Positions 33,982 to 44,853 of a DNA stretch of 64,000 bases are shown here, in pieces. The stretch's first letter is position 1. Each line of letters starts with the position of its first letter. A model generated the notes under the pieces. That model was not told the DNA's origin. It saw nothing but the letters and a program-made list of their open reading frames with translations, and searched no databases. The stretch comes from Streptomyces sp. NRRL F-5630 (lineage in GTDB: Bacteria > Actinomycetota > Actinomycetes > Streptomycetales > Streptomycetaceae), in NCBI RefSeq assembly GCF_000719475.1, contig NZ_JOGO01000018.1, positions 31,624 through 95,623 of the forward strand, given 5' to 3'. Both the position numbers and the translations under genes were made by a program.

Positions 33982-35502
33982 CTACTTCACCGCGTTGAGC
34001 GCGTTCGCCACGCCCTCGCCGTAGAAGCCGTTCTTCTTCTTGCCGCCCTCGCACACCGCGTCGATCTCGCCGTCGCCGTCGATGTCGTACGGCGCCCCGC
34101 AGGCCGTCTCGTCCGCGCCCGCGTACAGGAGCGCCTTGACGAGTGCCGCCGGGGCGTGCGGGTGGCGGGACTTGATGAGCGCGGCGACACCCGCGACGTG
34201 CGGGGACGCCATCGACGTACCGGCCATGTAGCCGTAGCCGCCGCCGGGCAGGGTGCCGAGGATGAGGCCGCTCGTGGCGGGCGGCGCCGGGGTCTGGTAG
34301 ACCGTCGAGTCGCCGCCGGGCGCGGCGATGTCGATCTGCCCCTTGCCGTAGTTCGAGAACGAGGACTTCAGGCCCTTCGCGCCCGTCGAGGCGACGGTGA
34401 CGACACCGGGGAGCTGGGTCGGGATGTCGAAGCACTTCGAGGTGTCGACGACGCGGTCACCGGGCGTGGAGTCGTTGGGGCTCGACGGGTCGGTGATCTT
34501 CCCGCTCGCGAGGTCGTAGTTCTCGTTCCCGGCCGCCGCGACGTTGACCGTGCCCTTGAGCTCGGCGTACCGCGTCGCGCGCGTGATCGCCTCGACGAGG
34601 GCCTTCTGGTCCGGGTCGTTGGTGCAGTTGAAGTACCACGGGTCCGTGTAATAGCTGTTGTTGGTCACGTCCACGCCGTGGTCGGCCGCCCACATGAAGC
34701 CGCACACGACGGCCTCGGTGTAGAAGAAGCCCTCGGTCGTGGAGACCTTGATGCCCGCGACCTTCACGCCCGGCGCCACCCCGGTCATGCCGATGCCGTT
34801 CTTCGCGGCGGCGATCTCACCGGCCACGTGCGTACCGTGCGGGCTCTCGGCGGCGCTCGGCCGCCAGGCCCCCTCGCTCGTGTCGGGCTTGCCCTTCACG
34901 CAGTTGACGGAGGCGCTCCGGTCGAAGTTCGCCGCGAGGTCGGGGTGCGTGTCGTCCACGCCCGTGTCGATGACGCCGACCGTCACCTTGCTGCTGCCGA
35001 GGTACTTCTCGTGCGCCTTGTCCGCCTTGATCGCGGCCAGGTCCCACTGGAGCCCTTCCAGCGGGTCCTTGTCCGCGGCCTTGGCGTTGCTCTTCGCGGC
35101 GGCGGCGACGTCCGCCTCGGAGAGCTTGATGGGGCTGCCCGTGTCGGTCGTCGACTGGGCGGGGAGCGGGGCGGTCCGCGTCGCCCCCGCGCTCTGCACC
35201 CCGGGCACCTTGCGGATCGTGGGCGCGAAGCCCGTTCTGTCCGAGTGCGCGACGATCACGCCGATCTTGTCGTACGCGTGGACGACATCGCCGCCGGCTC
35301 TCTCCACCGCCTTGCGGTAGAAGGCCGAATCGGCGAGTCCCGGCAGCACGTTGACGACGTAGCTGGTCGGGGTGCCCACCTCGCTCACGGTCGGGGCTGC
35401 GGCCGAGGCGGCCGTGGCGGGCACCACGGCGAGCGCGGTGGCGAGGCCGAGCCCCACGGGTATCGCGAGGGCGCGGCGGGATCGGGCGAAGAGCACCGGC
35501 AT
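33982..35502 (-). CDS. Secreted S8 (subtilisin-like) serine protease
   Basis: 506 residues from the ATG at 35500-35502, with GGAG 6 nt upstream. Signal peptide RRALAIPVGLGLATALAVVP then ASA; an inhibitor-like propeptide (SYVVNVLPGLADSAFYRKAV); catalytic domain with Asp in VIDTGVDDTHPD, His in HGTHVAGEIAA and Ser in GTSMASPHVAG, plus the oxyanion Asn in AAAGNEN. The C-terminus carries a DIDGDGEIDA acidic loop that may bind calcium. Exported peptidase. Monocistronic and divergent from the DUF485/symporter pair. Confidence 0.92.
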   Translation of the reverse strand: MPVLFARSRRALAIPVGLGLATALAVVPATAASAAAPTVSEVGTPTSYVVNVLPGLADSAFYRKAVERAGGDVVHAYDKIGVIVAHSDRTGFAPTIRKVPGVQSAGATRTAPLPAQSTTDTGSPIKLSEADVAAAAKSNAKAADKDPLEGLQWDLAAIKADKAHEKYLGSSKVTVGVIDTGVDDTHPDLAANFDRSASVNCVKGKPDTSEGAWRPSAAESPHGTHVAGEIAAAKNGIGMTGVAPGVKVAGIKVSTTEGFFYTEAVVCGFMWAADHGVDVTNNSYYTDPWYFNCTNDPDQKALVEAITRATRYAELKGTVNVAAAGNENYDLASGKITDPSSPNDSTPGDRVVDTSKCFDIPTQLPGVVTVASTGAKGLKSSFSNYGKGQIDIAAPGGDSTVYQTPAPPATSGLILGTLPGGGYGYMAGTSMASPHVAGVAALIKSRHPHAPAALVKALLYAGADETACGAPYDIDGDGEIDAVCEGGKKKNGFYGEGVANALNAVK

Positions 35503-35845
35503 GGGTTCTCCAGTTCGGGTACGGGACATCTGCGCTGGAAGTGGTACGGGCCGTGCGGTGTGCGAAGCGCCGTACGGGCGCGCCCTGCGGGCGTCCGGTA
35601 CGGCGCGGGCCGAGCGGTGGCGCACCGGGGCGGAACGGCAACGAACCTGTCCGGCGGATGCGTTCGGACAAGCGCGTGAGCCTCGGCAAAGTGACGCTAT
35701 TCCCCTCACTCGTGCTCGGCAATCTTTTCCCAAAATCAGGTGCCCCGAAAATTACGTCGCGTTGAACCGGGTCGTGAGCGCCGCCGTGCCGTTGTGCAGG
35801 GGGCGGCAGCACCAGCCCCCGCACTTCCGTTGTCCAGAGAGCAGC
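35503..35845. other. Divergent promoter region between protease and DUF485 genes
   Basis: Contains GCGCCGTAC (35567-35575) and its inverse GTACGGCGC (35598-35606) and a relatively AT-rich stretch at 35690-35760. Promoters for both directions must lie here; I could not assign -10 boxes with confidence. Confidence 0.45.
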
Positions 35846-36268
35846 ATGTCCAGTTCCTCACCCTTGTCCCCACCACCCGACCCCGCATCGCGAGGAGATT
35901 CCGTGGCCACCGAGACGCCCGAGCCGCACACCGGCTCGCCGCGCGGTGCCGACGCACCCTCGACGGAGCAGTTCGTGGAGGTGCAGGAGAGCGCCGAGTT
36001 CGGAGAACTCCGGCGCACGCACCGCTCCTTCGCCTTCCCGCTCACCGTCGCCTTCGTGCTCTGGTACCTGCTCTACGTCCTGCTGTCGAACTACGCCGGC
36101 GACTTCATGGGCACCAAGGTCGTCGGCAACATCAACATGGCCCTGGTCCTCGGCCTCGGCCAGTTCCTCACCACCTTCCTCATCGCCTGGTGGTACTCCC
36201 GCCACGCCGCGACCAAGCTCGACCCCCGGGCGCAGGCGATCAAGTCCCGTCTGGAGGGCCAGGAATGA
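35846..36268 (+). CDS. DUF485 membrane protein paired with a cation/acetate symporter
   Basis: 140 residues from the ATG at 35846. A GTG at 35903 after GAGGAG is an equally good start and would remove 19 disordered residues. Hydrophilic N-terminus, then RTHRSFAFPLTVAFVLWYLL, FMGTKVVGNINMALVLGLGQ and an AWWYSRHAATKLDP end, typical of DUF485 (YjcH-like). These two-helix proteins are always next to ActP-type symporters. Stop and next start overlap (ATGA). Confidence 0.88.
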   Translation: MSSSSPLSPPPDPASRGDSVATETPEPHTGSPRGADAPSTEQFVEVQESAEFGELRRTHRSFAFPLTVAFVLWYLLYVLLSNYAGDFMGTKVVGNINMALVLGLGQFLTTFLIAWWYSRHAATKLDPRAQAIKSRLEGQE

Positions 36269-37905
36269 GCCAGCCGCTCAGCCTCGCGAGCGGGCTGCCG
36301 CTCGCCGCCGAAGGAGCCGGCGAGCACCGCCCGCTGATCATCACGCTCTTCGCGGTCTTCGTCGTCGCGACGCTCGTCATCACCGTCTGGGCGGGCCGCC
36401 AGACCCGCGACGCCGCCGACTTCTACGCGGGCGGACGCCAGTTCACCGGCTTCCAGAACGGCCTCGCGGTCTCCGGTGACTACATGTCCGCCGCCTCCTT
36501 CCTCGGCATCGCCGGGGCGATCGCGCTCTTCGGCTACGACGGCTTCCTCTACTCCATCGGCTTCCTCGTCGCCTGGCTCGTCGCCCTCCTCCTGGTCGCC
36601 GAACCCCTGCGCAACTCCGGTCGCTACACGATGGGCGACGTCCTCGCCTACCGGATGCGCCAGCGCCCGGTCCGCACCGCCGCGGGCGCCTCCACGATCG
36701 TCGTCTCGATCTTCTACCTGCTCGCCCAGATGGCCGGGGCAGGTGTCCTCGTCTCCCTGCTCCTCGGCATCACGAGCGACGGCGGCAAGGTCGCGATCGT
36801 CGCGCTCGTCGGCGTGCTGATGATCGTCTACGTGACGATCGGCGGCATGAAGGGCACCACCTGGGTGCAGATGGTCAAGGCCGTGCTGCTCATCGTCGGC
36901 ACCGTCCTCATCACCGTGCTCATCCTGTGGAAGTTCCACTTCAACGTCTCCGAACTCCTCGGCAAGGCCGCCGAGAACAGCGGCAAGGGCTCGGCCTTCC
37001 TGGAACCGGGGCTCAAGTACGGGGCGACCGCGACCTCGAAGCTCGACTTCCTCTCGCTCGGCATCGCCCTCGTCCTCGGCACCGCCGGGCTCCCGCACAT
37101 CCTGATCCGGTTCTACACCGTGCCCACCGCCAAGGCCGCGCGGAAGTCCGTCAACTGGGCGATCGGCATCATCGGCGTCTTCTACCTCATGACGATCGTC
37201 CTCGGCTTCGGCGCCGCCGCGCTCCTCAAGCCGAAGGAGATCACCGACTCCAACCCGGCCGGGAACACCGCGGCCCCGCTCGCGGCGCTGGAGATCGGCG
37301 GCGGCTCGGGCTCGACGGGCGGCGCGATCCTCCTCGCCGTCATCTCCGCCGTCGCCTTCGCGACGATCCTCGCCGTCGTCGCCGGGCTCACCCTCGCCTC
37401 CTCCTCGTCCTTCGCGCACGACATCTACGCGAACGTCATCCGCAAGGGCAAGGCCACCGAGAAGGAGGAGGTCCGCGCCGCGCGCTGGGCCACCGTCGCC
37501 ATCGGCATCGTCTCGATCGGCCTCGGCGCCCTCGCCCGCGACCTCAACGTCGCCGGACTCGTCGCCCTCGCCTTCGCGGTCGCCGCCTCGGCGAACCTCC
37601 CGACGATCCTCTACAGCCTCTTCTGGAAGCGCTTCACCACCCAGGGCGCCCTGTGGTCGATCTACGGCGGCCTCGCCTCCTCGGTCCTCCTCGTGCTCTT
37701 CTCGCCGGTCGTCTCCTCCAAGCCCAGCTCGATGTTCCCCGACGTCGACTTCGCCTGGTTCCCGCTGGAGAACCCGGGGCTCATCTCCATCCCGCTCGGC
37801 TTCCTGCTCGGCATCCTCGGCACGCTCTTCTCCAAGGACGAGGCGGACAAGGGCAAGTACGCGGAACTGGAGGTGCGGTCCCTCACCGGCACGGGAGCGC
37901 ACTGA
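36265..37905 (+). CDS. Sodium/solute symporter, cation-acetate (ActP/MctC) type
   Basis: 546 residues, about 13 helices, starting at the ATG overlapping the DUF485 stop. ADFYAGGRQFTGFQNGLAVSGDYMSAASFLG (seen in pieces DFYAGGRQFTGFQNGLA and GDYMSAASFLG) and GLPHILIRFYTVP are SSS-family signatures of the acetate/pyruvate/propionate group. Imports short monocarboxylates with a cation. Co-transcribed and translationally coupled with DUF485. Confidence 0.9.
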   Translation: MSQPLSLASGLPLAAEGAGEHRPLIITLFAVFVVATLVITVWAGRQTRDAADFYAGGRQFTGFQNGLAVSGDYMSAASFLGIAGAIALFGYDGFLYSIGFLVAWLVALLLVAEPLRNSGRYTMGDVLAYRMRQRPVRTAAGASTIVVSIFYLLAQMAGAGVLVSLLLGITSDGGKVAIVALVGVLMIVYVTIGGMKGTTWVQMVKAVLLIVGTVLITVLILWKFHFNVSELLGKAAENSGKGSAFLEPGLKYGATATSKLDFLSLGIALVLGTAGLPHILIRFYTVPTAKAARKSVNWAIGIIGVFYLMTIVLGFGAAALLKPKEITDSNPAGNTAAPLAALEIGGGSGSTGGAILLAVISAVAFATILAVVAGLTLASSSSFAHDIYANVIRKGKATEKEEVRAARWATVAIGIVSIGLGALARDLNVAGLVALAFAVAASANLPTILYSLFWKRFTTQGALWSIYGGLASSVLLVLFSPVVSSKPSSMFPDVDFAWFPLENPGLISIPLGFLLGILGTLFSKDEADKGKYAELEVRSLTGTGAH

Positions 37906-38100
37906 CACCCCGTACGCACGCGCCCCGCACCACGACGCGCGCACCGGCACCCGCGCCCGGGCCGCGCCGTCCCCCGCTCGCACACGGGACGGCGCGGCCT
38001 CCGCCGTCCGCCACCGGACCACCACGCCTCACCGGCCCGCCCGCGGCCCCCGTCACGTACGCTCGAAGCCCGTCCGTCGTACGAAAGGGAGGCGGGCCGC

Positions 38101-39090
38101 ATGCTCCTCGACACCCACGGCAGGACCGCCACCGATCTGCGGGTCTCCCTCACCGACCGGTGCAACCTGCGCTGCACGTACTGCATGCCGGAGGAAGGGC
38201 TCCAGTGGCTCGGGAAGCCCGAGCTGCTCACCGACGAGGAGATCGTCCGCCTCGTCCGCCTCGCCGTGACCCGTCTCGGCGTCACCGACGTCCGCTTCAC
38301 GGGCGGTGAGCCCCTCCTGCGGCGCGGTCTCGTGGACCTCGTACAGCGCTGCGCGGCACTCGACCCGCGCCCGCGGCTCTCCCTCACGACCAACGGCATC
38401 GGCCTCGCCCGCACCGCGACCGCGCTCGCGGAAGCGGGACTCGACCGCGTCAACGTCTCGCTCGACACCCTCGACGCGGAGGTCTTCCACCGCCTGACCC
38501 GCCGCGACCGCCACCACGACGTCCTCGCCGGGCTCGCCGCAGCGCGCGACGCCGGGCTCACGCCCGTCAAGGTCAACACCGTCCTCATGCCGGGACTCAA
38601 CGAGGACGAGGCCCCCGGCCTCCTCGCGTGGGCCCTCGCCGAGGGCTACGAGCTGCGCTTCATCGAGCAGATGCCGCTCGACGCGCAGCACGGCTGGAAG
38701 CGCACCGGGATGATCACCGCGGACGACATCCTCCGCTCCCTGCGCACCCGCTTCACCCTCACCCCCGAACCCGGCGCCTCCCGCGGCTCCGCGCCCGCCG
38801 AACGCTGGCTCGTGGACGGGGGGCCGGACAGCGTCGGGGTCATCGGCTCCGTCACGCGCCCCTTCTGCGCCGCGTGCGACCGCACCCGCCTCACCGCCGA
38901 CGGCCAGATCCGCAACTGCCTCTTCGCGACCGAGGAGACCGACCTGCGCGCCCTGCTGCGCTCGGGCGCCGACGACGAGGCCCTGGCCGAGCGGTGGCGC
39001 GCGGCGATGTGGGGCAAGAAGGCGGGCTCGGGCCTCGACGACCCGTCCTTCCTCCAGCCCAGCAGGCCGATGTCGGCGATCGGGGGCTGA
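38101..39090 (+). CDS. moaA: GTP 3',8-cyclase MoaA (molybdenum cofactor)
   Basis: 329 residues from an ATG after GGGAGG. Radical SAM motif CNLRCTYC (CxxxCxxC) near residue 22, FTGGEPLLR, and a C-terminal second Fe-S site CAACDRTRLTADGQIRNC; ends IGG as in MoaA, whose C-terminal GG is needed for GTP binding. Converts GTP to 3',8-cyclo-7,8-dihydro-GTP, the first step of Moco synthesis. No other moa gene is nearby. Confidence 0.95.
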   Translation: MLLDTHGRTATDLRVSLTDRCNLRCTYCMPEEGLQWLGKPELLTDEEIVRLVRLAVTRLGVTDVRFTGGEPLLRRGLVDLVQRCAALDPRPRLSLTTNGIGLARTATALAEAGLDRVNVSLDTLDAEVFHRLTRRDRHHDVLAGLAAARDAGLTPVKVNTVLMPGLNEDEAPGLLAWALAEGYELRFIEQMPLDAQHGWKRTGMITADDILRSLRTRFTLTPEPGASRGSAPAERWLVDGGPDSVGVIGSVTRPFCAACDRTRLTADGQIRNCLFATEETDLRALLRSGADDEALAERWRAAMWGKKAGSGLDDPSFLQPSRPMSAIGG

Positions 39091-39159
39091 GCCGGAGGCC
39101 GACTGCTCAGCCCCTAACGGCCCCGCGGGCCGCTGAGCCGGCGGCCGACTGCGCAGCCC
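39085..39159. repeat. Direct repeat at the moaA end
   Basis: A 28-nt unit, GCTGAGCCGG(A/C)GGCCGACTGC(T/G)CAGCCC, occurs at 39086-39113 (across the moaA stop) and again at 39132-39159, with two differences. Confidence 0.6.
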
Positions 39160-39283
39160 GGAACCGGCCCTGCGGGAGGCTGGCGGCATTCCGGCCCCGA
39201 ACCGTCAGCCCTTCACGCTCCGGCGTGCGAGGAACAATGGCCGGGTCTCGTGAGCCGCGCGCCCGGCCGGGTCCCCGGCGCGT

Positions 39284-39505
39284 TCAGGCGTCTTCGCTCT
39301 CCTGCCACTCCGCGAGAGGGACGACGTCCTTCAGGAAGCCCCGCACGCCGAGGAACTGGCCCAGCGTCTCCCGGTGCTCCCCGCACGCGAGCCACGTCTT
39401 GCGCCGCTCCGGGGTGTGCAGCTTCGGGTTGTTCCAGGCGAGCACCCACACGGCGGGGGCGCGGCAGCCCTTGGCGGAGCAGATGAGCGTGGTGTCCTCG
39501 GGCAT
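39284..39505 (-). CDS. Small putative zinc-binding protein
   Basis: 73 residues from the ATG at 39503-39505 (upstream TTG at 39535 would add ten). LICSAKGCRAPAVWVLAWNN, then KTWLACGEHRETLGQFL: the CxxxxC...CxxH arrangement suggests one zinc site. The C-terminus is acidic. I recall it as a conserved Streptomyces protein without known function; some relatives carry unfounded enzyme names. Confidence 0.75.
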   Translation of the reverse strand: MPEDTTLICSAKGCRAPAVWVLAWNNPKLHTPERRKTWLACGEHRETLGQFLGVRGFLKDVVPLAEWQESEDA

Positions 39506-39757
39506 GGCAGGGGGGTGCTTTCGGTGCGGGGACAAGGAGGGGCGGGGCGCTGGGGGAGACCCCGGAAAAGGCGACGCCGAGCAGCCACGGGGGGAGCTGC
39601 CCGGCGTCGGTCCATCGCTCCGACGGGGGATGCGGAGCGCGCTGAAAGTATGGCACGAGCCCCTTGCCCGGGTGGAGCCGAACCCGGGGATTGGCGTGGA
39701 ACACTCCCCCGGCGCGGGCCCTTCCGCACGGGCCGTTCCGGCGCCCCGCCCGGCCCC

Positions 39758-40108
39758 TCAGGCCCGTTGGCCGTGGGGCTCGCCCGGTTCGGCCGGAGCC
39801 GGATGGACCGTGCCCTCCAGCGCCGGGCGCTGCGGCGGCGGCACGTACGTGCCGGGCAGCGAGGGGGCGTTCTCGCGGCCCGCGTTGGCGATGACGACGG
39901 CGACATAGGGGAGGAAGGCGCCCAGGACGAGCGCCACGATCGCCACGTACCGCTCCACGTTCCACAGCAGCATCGCCGCGATGACAGACGCGGTGCGCAC
40001 CAGCATCGAGATGACGTACCGGCGTTGCCGGCCGCGCACGTCGTCCTGGAGTCCCGCGCGGGCCCCGGTGATCCGGAAGACCTCTTGTTCCGACTGCTTC
40101 CGCGCCAC
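39758..40108 (-). CDS. DUF3099 membrane protein
   Basis: 116 residues. Basic N-terminal segment (QEVFRITGARAGLQDDVRGRQRRYVISM), then two helices (VRTASVIAAMLLWN; YVAIVALVLGAFLPYVAVVIAN) and a Pro-rich tail. This matches DUF3099, found in nearly all Streptomyces; function unknown. ATG at 40106-40108. Confidence 0.85.
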   Translation of the reverse strand: MARKQSEQEVFRITGARAGLQDDVRGRQRRYVISMLVRTASVIAAMLLWNVERYVAIVALVLGAFLPYVAVVIANAGRENAPSLPGTYVPPPQRPALEGTVHPAPAEPGEPHGQRA

Positions 40109-40295
40109 GTTCCACCATCTTTCGACGAACCCGTCTCACGGTACGCCGCGCGGCTCGCGCCGACGAGACCGGGGCCGCCGGGCGGGGCACCCCGCGCCGT
40201 ACGGACCACTCCGGCGTGCGGCGTACGGCGGCCGGACCGATGCTGGAGACCGGCATCCGCCGCCCGGCGGACGGCAGCGGTCGAGGGAGTGGCAC

Positions 40296-40571
40296 ATGGG
40301 CTGGATCTGGGCGATCATCGTCGGCTTCGTCCTTGGCTTCATCGCCAAGCTCATCCTGCCGGGCAAGCAGCACAGCCCGCTGTGGCTCGTCGTCGCGATG
40401 GGCACCATCGGCGGCCTCGTCGGCAACGGGATCGCCTCCGCGTTCGGCGTCCGCTACACCCACGGCATCGACTGGACCCGCCACCTCTTCCAGCTCATCG
40501 CCGCGATCGTCCTGGTCGCGGTGGGGGAGTCGGTGTACAAGGCGGTCAAGAGGGACAACGTCAGACGCTGA
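40296..40571 (+). CDS. GlsB/YeaQ/YmgE-family small membrane protein
   Basis: 91 residues from the ATG at 40296 (GAGGGAG upstream). Three Gly-rich helices: GWIWAIIVGFVLGFIAKLI, LWLVVAMGTIGGLVGNGIAS and FQLIAAIVLVAVGESVYK. Transglycosylase-associated/GlsB proteins are stress-linked; in Gram-positives GlsB travels with Gls24, whose relatives are at 18.8-21.1 kb here. The frame open upstream to 39981 is not coding. Confidence 0.85.
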   Translation: MGWIWAIIVGFVLGFIAKLILPGKQHSPLWLVVAMGTIGGLVGNGIASAFGVRYTHGIDWTRHLFQLIAAIVLVAVGESVYKAVKRDNVRR

Positions 40572-40638
40572 GCACCGCCCCGGCGGGGAGACGGCCGCGA
40601 CGGGGCGCCCCCGAGTACGGGACGGGGGCGCGGCGCCG

Positions 40639-40691
40639 GTACGGGGACGGGGCCGCCCGCGACGTGTGCGCGGGCGGCCCCGTCCCCGTAC
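40639..40691. terminator. 23-bp perfect hairpin between convergent glsB-like and tyrS genes
   Basis: Arms 40639-40661 and 40669-40691 pair without mismatch (outer part GTACGGGGACGGGG); 7-nt loop. Bidirectional terminator. Confidence 0.8.
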
Positions 40692-40710
40692 TCCTGGGGC
40701 AGGGAGGGCG

Positions 40711-43016
<2,306 letters not shown>

Positions 43017-43020
43017 TCAC

Positions 43021-43791
43021 ATGAGCGGAATCCTCGCGGGCAAGCGCGTACTCGTCACGGGCGTCCTCACGGAGGGCTCGATCGCCTTCCACGCGGCCAA
43101 GGTCGCGCAGGAGGAGGGCGCGGAAGTCGTCCTCACCGGCTTCGGCCGCCTGAGCCTCGTCGAGCGCATCGCGAAGCGCCTGCCCAAGCCCGCCCCCGTC
43201 ATCGAGTTGGACGTCACCAACAAGGAGCACCTGGACGCCCTCCCGGGCCGTATCCAGGAGCACTTCGGCGACGACGGCCACATCGACGGCATCGTGCACT
43301 CGATCGCCTTCGGCCCGCAGCCGGTCTTCAACTTCCTCGAGGCGGAGTGGGAGGACGTCGCCACGGCCGTCCACGTCTCCGCGTACTCGCTCAAGGCGCT
43401 CACGATGGCCTGCATGCCGCTCATGCCGCGCGGCGGCTCGGTCGTCGGCCTCACCTTCGACGCCACGATCGCCTGGCCCAAGTACGACTGGATGGGCGTC
43501 GCCAAGGCCGCCCTGGAGTCGACGAACCGCTACCTCGCCCGCGACCTCGGCGCGAAGAACGTGCGGTGCAACCTCATCTCCGCGGGTCCGATCAAGTCGA
43601 TGGCCGCGAAGTCCATCCCGGGCTTCGAGGAGCTGTCCGACGTGTGGAACACGCGCGCCCCGATCGGCTGGGAGATGTCCGACCCGGAGCCCGCGGGACG
43701 TGGCATCGTCGCGCTGCTCTCGGACTTCTTCCCGCGCACGACGGGCGAGATCGTCCACGTGGACGGCGGCGTCCACATGATGGGGGCCTGA
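43021..43791 (+). CDS. fabI: Enoyl-ACP reductase (FabI/InhA type)
   Basis: 256 residues from the ATG at 43021. Atypical SDR: GVLTEGSIAFHAAK cofactor motif, SIAFGPQ, and the catalytic pair in YDWMGVAKAALES (Y-x6-K). Ends EIVHVDGGVHMMGA. Carries out the last reduction of fatty-acid elongation. Closest in pattern to mycobacterial InhA. Operon with fabG. Confidence 0.94.
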   Translation: MSGILAGKRVLVTGVLTEGSIAFHAAKVAQEEGAEVVLTGFGRLSLVERIAKRLPKPAPVIELDVTNKEHLDALPGRIQEHFGDDGHIDGIVHSIAFGPQPVFNFLEAEWEDVATAVHVSAYSLKALTMACMPLMPRGGSVVGLTFDATIAWPKYDWMGVAKAALESTNRYLARDLGAKNVRCNLISAGPIKSMAAKSIPGFEELSDVWNTRAPIGWEMSDPEPAGRGIVALLSDFFPRTTGEIVHVDGGVHMMGA

Positions 43792-43807
43792 GCCCAGCCG
43801 CCGCGGC

Positions 43808-43863
43808 CGAAGGGCGCCCTTCTCCCTGTACGGGATCTCCCGTACGGGGAGGGGCGCCCTTCG
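43808..43863 (+). terminator. Terminator after fabG-fabI
   Basis: CGAAGGGCGCCC (43808-43819) pairs with GGGCGCCCTTCG (43852-43863); inner arms GTACGGG/CCCGTAC extend the stem. Confidence 0.78.
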
Positions 43864-44017
43864 CGCGCGTTGCGGAGCCGTTCCGCGGACGTACTGAGCC
43901 TTTTCGTGCTCCGTGCGCCGGAGGTGCCTTTCCGTGGGTGTACGGGGCTCCTGCGCGTGCGTACGAGATGCGCCGCCTTGACCCGCGGCCTCGGCCGACG
44001 CGGAGCGCGTCGCCGTC

Positions 44018-44740
44018 TCAGCCCCGCTCCGCCGCCGCGCGTGCCTCGCGCTCCCCGCGGTCGCCCTCGCCCAGGAGCGCCGGGCGGCACATGTAGGGGA
44101 TGCCGCCCGCCTCGGTCGCGGCCTTCTCGCCGTCCTGGTCCGCGATGGCCCGCAGCAGCGCGCGGTGGTCCAGGTCGTGCTCGGGGGTCATCTCGCCGAT
44201 GTCCTCGCGCAGCCAGTCCCGCAGCACCTCGCCGAGATCCGCGTACACCTCGGTGATCACGGAGTTGTGCGAGGCCGCGACGACCGCGAGGTGGAAGGTC
44301 GCGTCCGCGACGACGAAGTCCTCCGCGTCGCCCGCCTTCCACGCGGCGTCCCTGCGCCGCAGCGCGTTCTCCAGGAGCTTCATGTCCTTCGCGGTACGGC
44401 GCTGGGCCGCGAGCCGCGCGGCCGTCGACTCCAGCGCGACCCGCAGCTCGGCGAAGTCGCGCGGGTCGGCCGCGGCGAAGCGGCGCTGCATGACCCCGGC
44501 CAGCTCGCTCGTCGCCACGACGTAGGTGCCCGAGCCCTGCCGGATGTCGAGCAGGCCGTTGTGCGCGAGCGCCCGGACCGCCTCACGGACCGTGTTGCGC
44601 GCCACACCCAGCTGCTCGACCAGCTCGGACTCGGTCGGGATGCGGGAGCCGATCGGCCACTCGCCCGAGGAGATCGGGGCCCGCAGGGCGGCGATGACCT
44701 GCTCGGACAGGGCCGAGCGGCGCGGGGAAGACAGGGGCAT
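44018..44740 (-). CDS. FadR/FCD-subfamily GntR regulator
   Basis: 240 residues from the ATG at 44738-44740. N-terminal winged helix-turn-helix (RIPTESELVEQLGVARNTVREAV, RQGSGTYV) and C-terminal FCD domain, all-helical, with metal-site residues in DATFHLAVVAASHN and DHRALLRAI. Divergent from the MFS transporter; the palindrome overlapping the transporter promoter (44832-44850) is its likely operator, with a small anion or carboxylate as likely effector. The Arg/Glu-rich C-terminal tail is unusual. Confidence 0.88.
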   Translation of the reverse strand: MPLSSPRRSALSEQVIAALRAPISSGEWPIGSRIPTESELVEQLGVARNTVREAVRALAHNGLLDIRQGSGTYVVATSELAGVMQRRFAAADPRDFAELRVALESTAARLAAQRRTAKDMKLLENALRRRDAAWKAGDAEDFVVADATFHLAVVAASHNSVITEVYADLGEVLRDWLREDIGEMTPEHDLDHRALLRAIADQDGEKAATEAGGIPYMCRPALLGEGDRGEREARAAAERG

Positions 44741-44831
44741 GAGCGTCCTAGGAGTCGCGGGCGGGCGGCTGGGGACCGTGCGGGCGGGAGATGACCAGTA
44801 TGGGAGGCCGGACGACTGGACGCGCAAACAT

Positions 44832-44850
44832 CCCATGATTCTATGATGGG
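44832..44850 (+). promoter_or_regulatory. Operator over the -10 box of a leaderless MFS transcript
   Basis: CCCATGAT-TCT-ATGATGGG is an inverted repeat (7 of 8 arm positions match). The right arm contains TATGAT (44842-44847), a -10 box 6 nt before the ATG at 44854. A bound FadR-type dimer would cover it. Confidence 0.68.
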
Positions 44851-44853
44851 TGC

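Noticed and set aside
33809..34435. 209-residue N-terminal extension of the CoA-transferase
   Set aside because: Runs over the protease C-terminus in another phase and crosses the operator/promoter; no homology.
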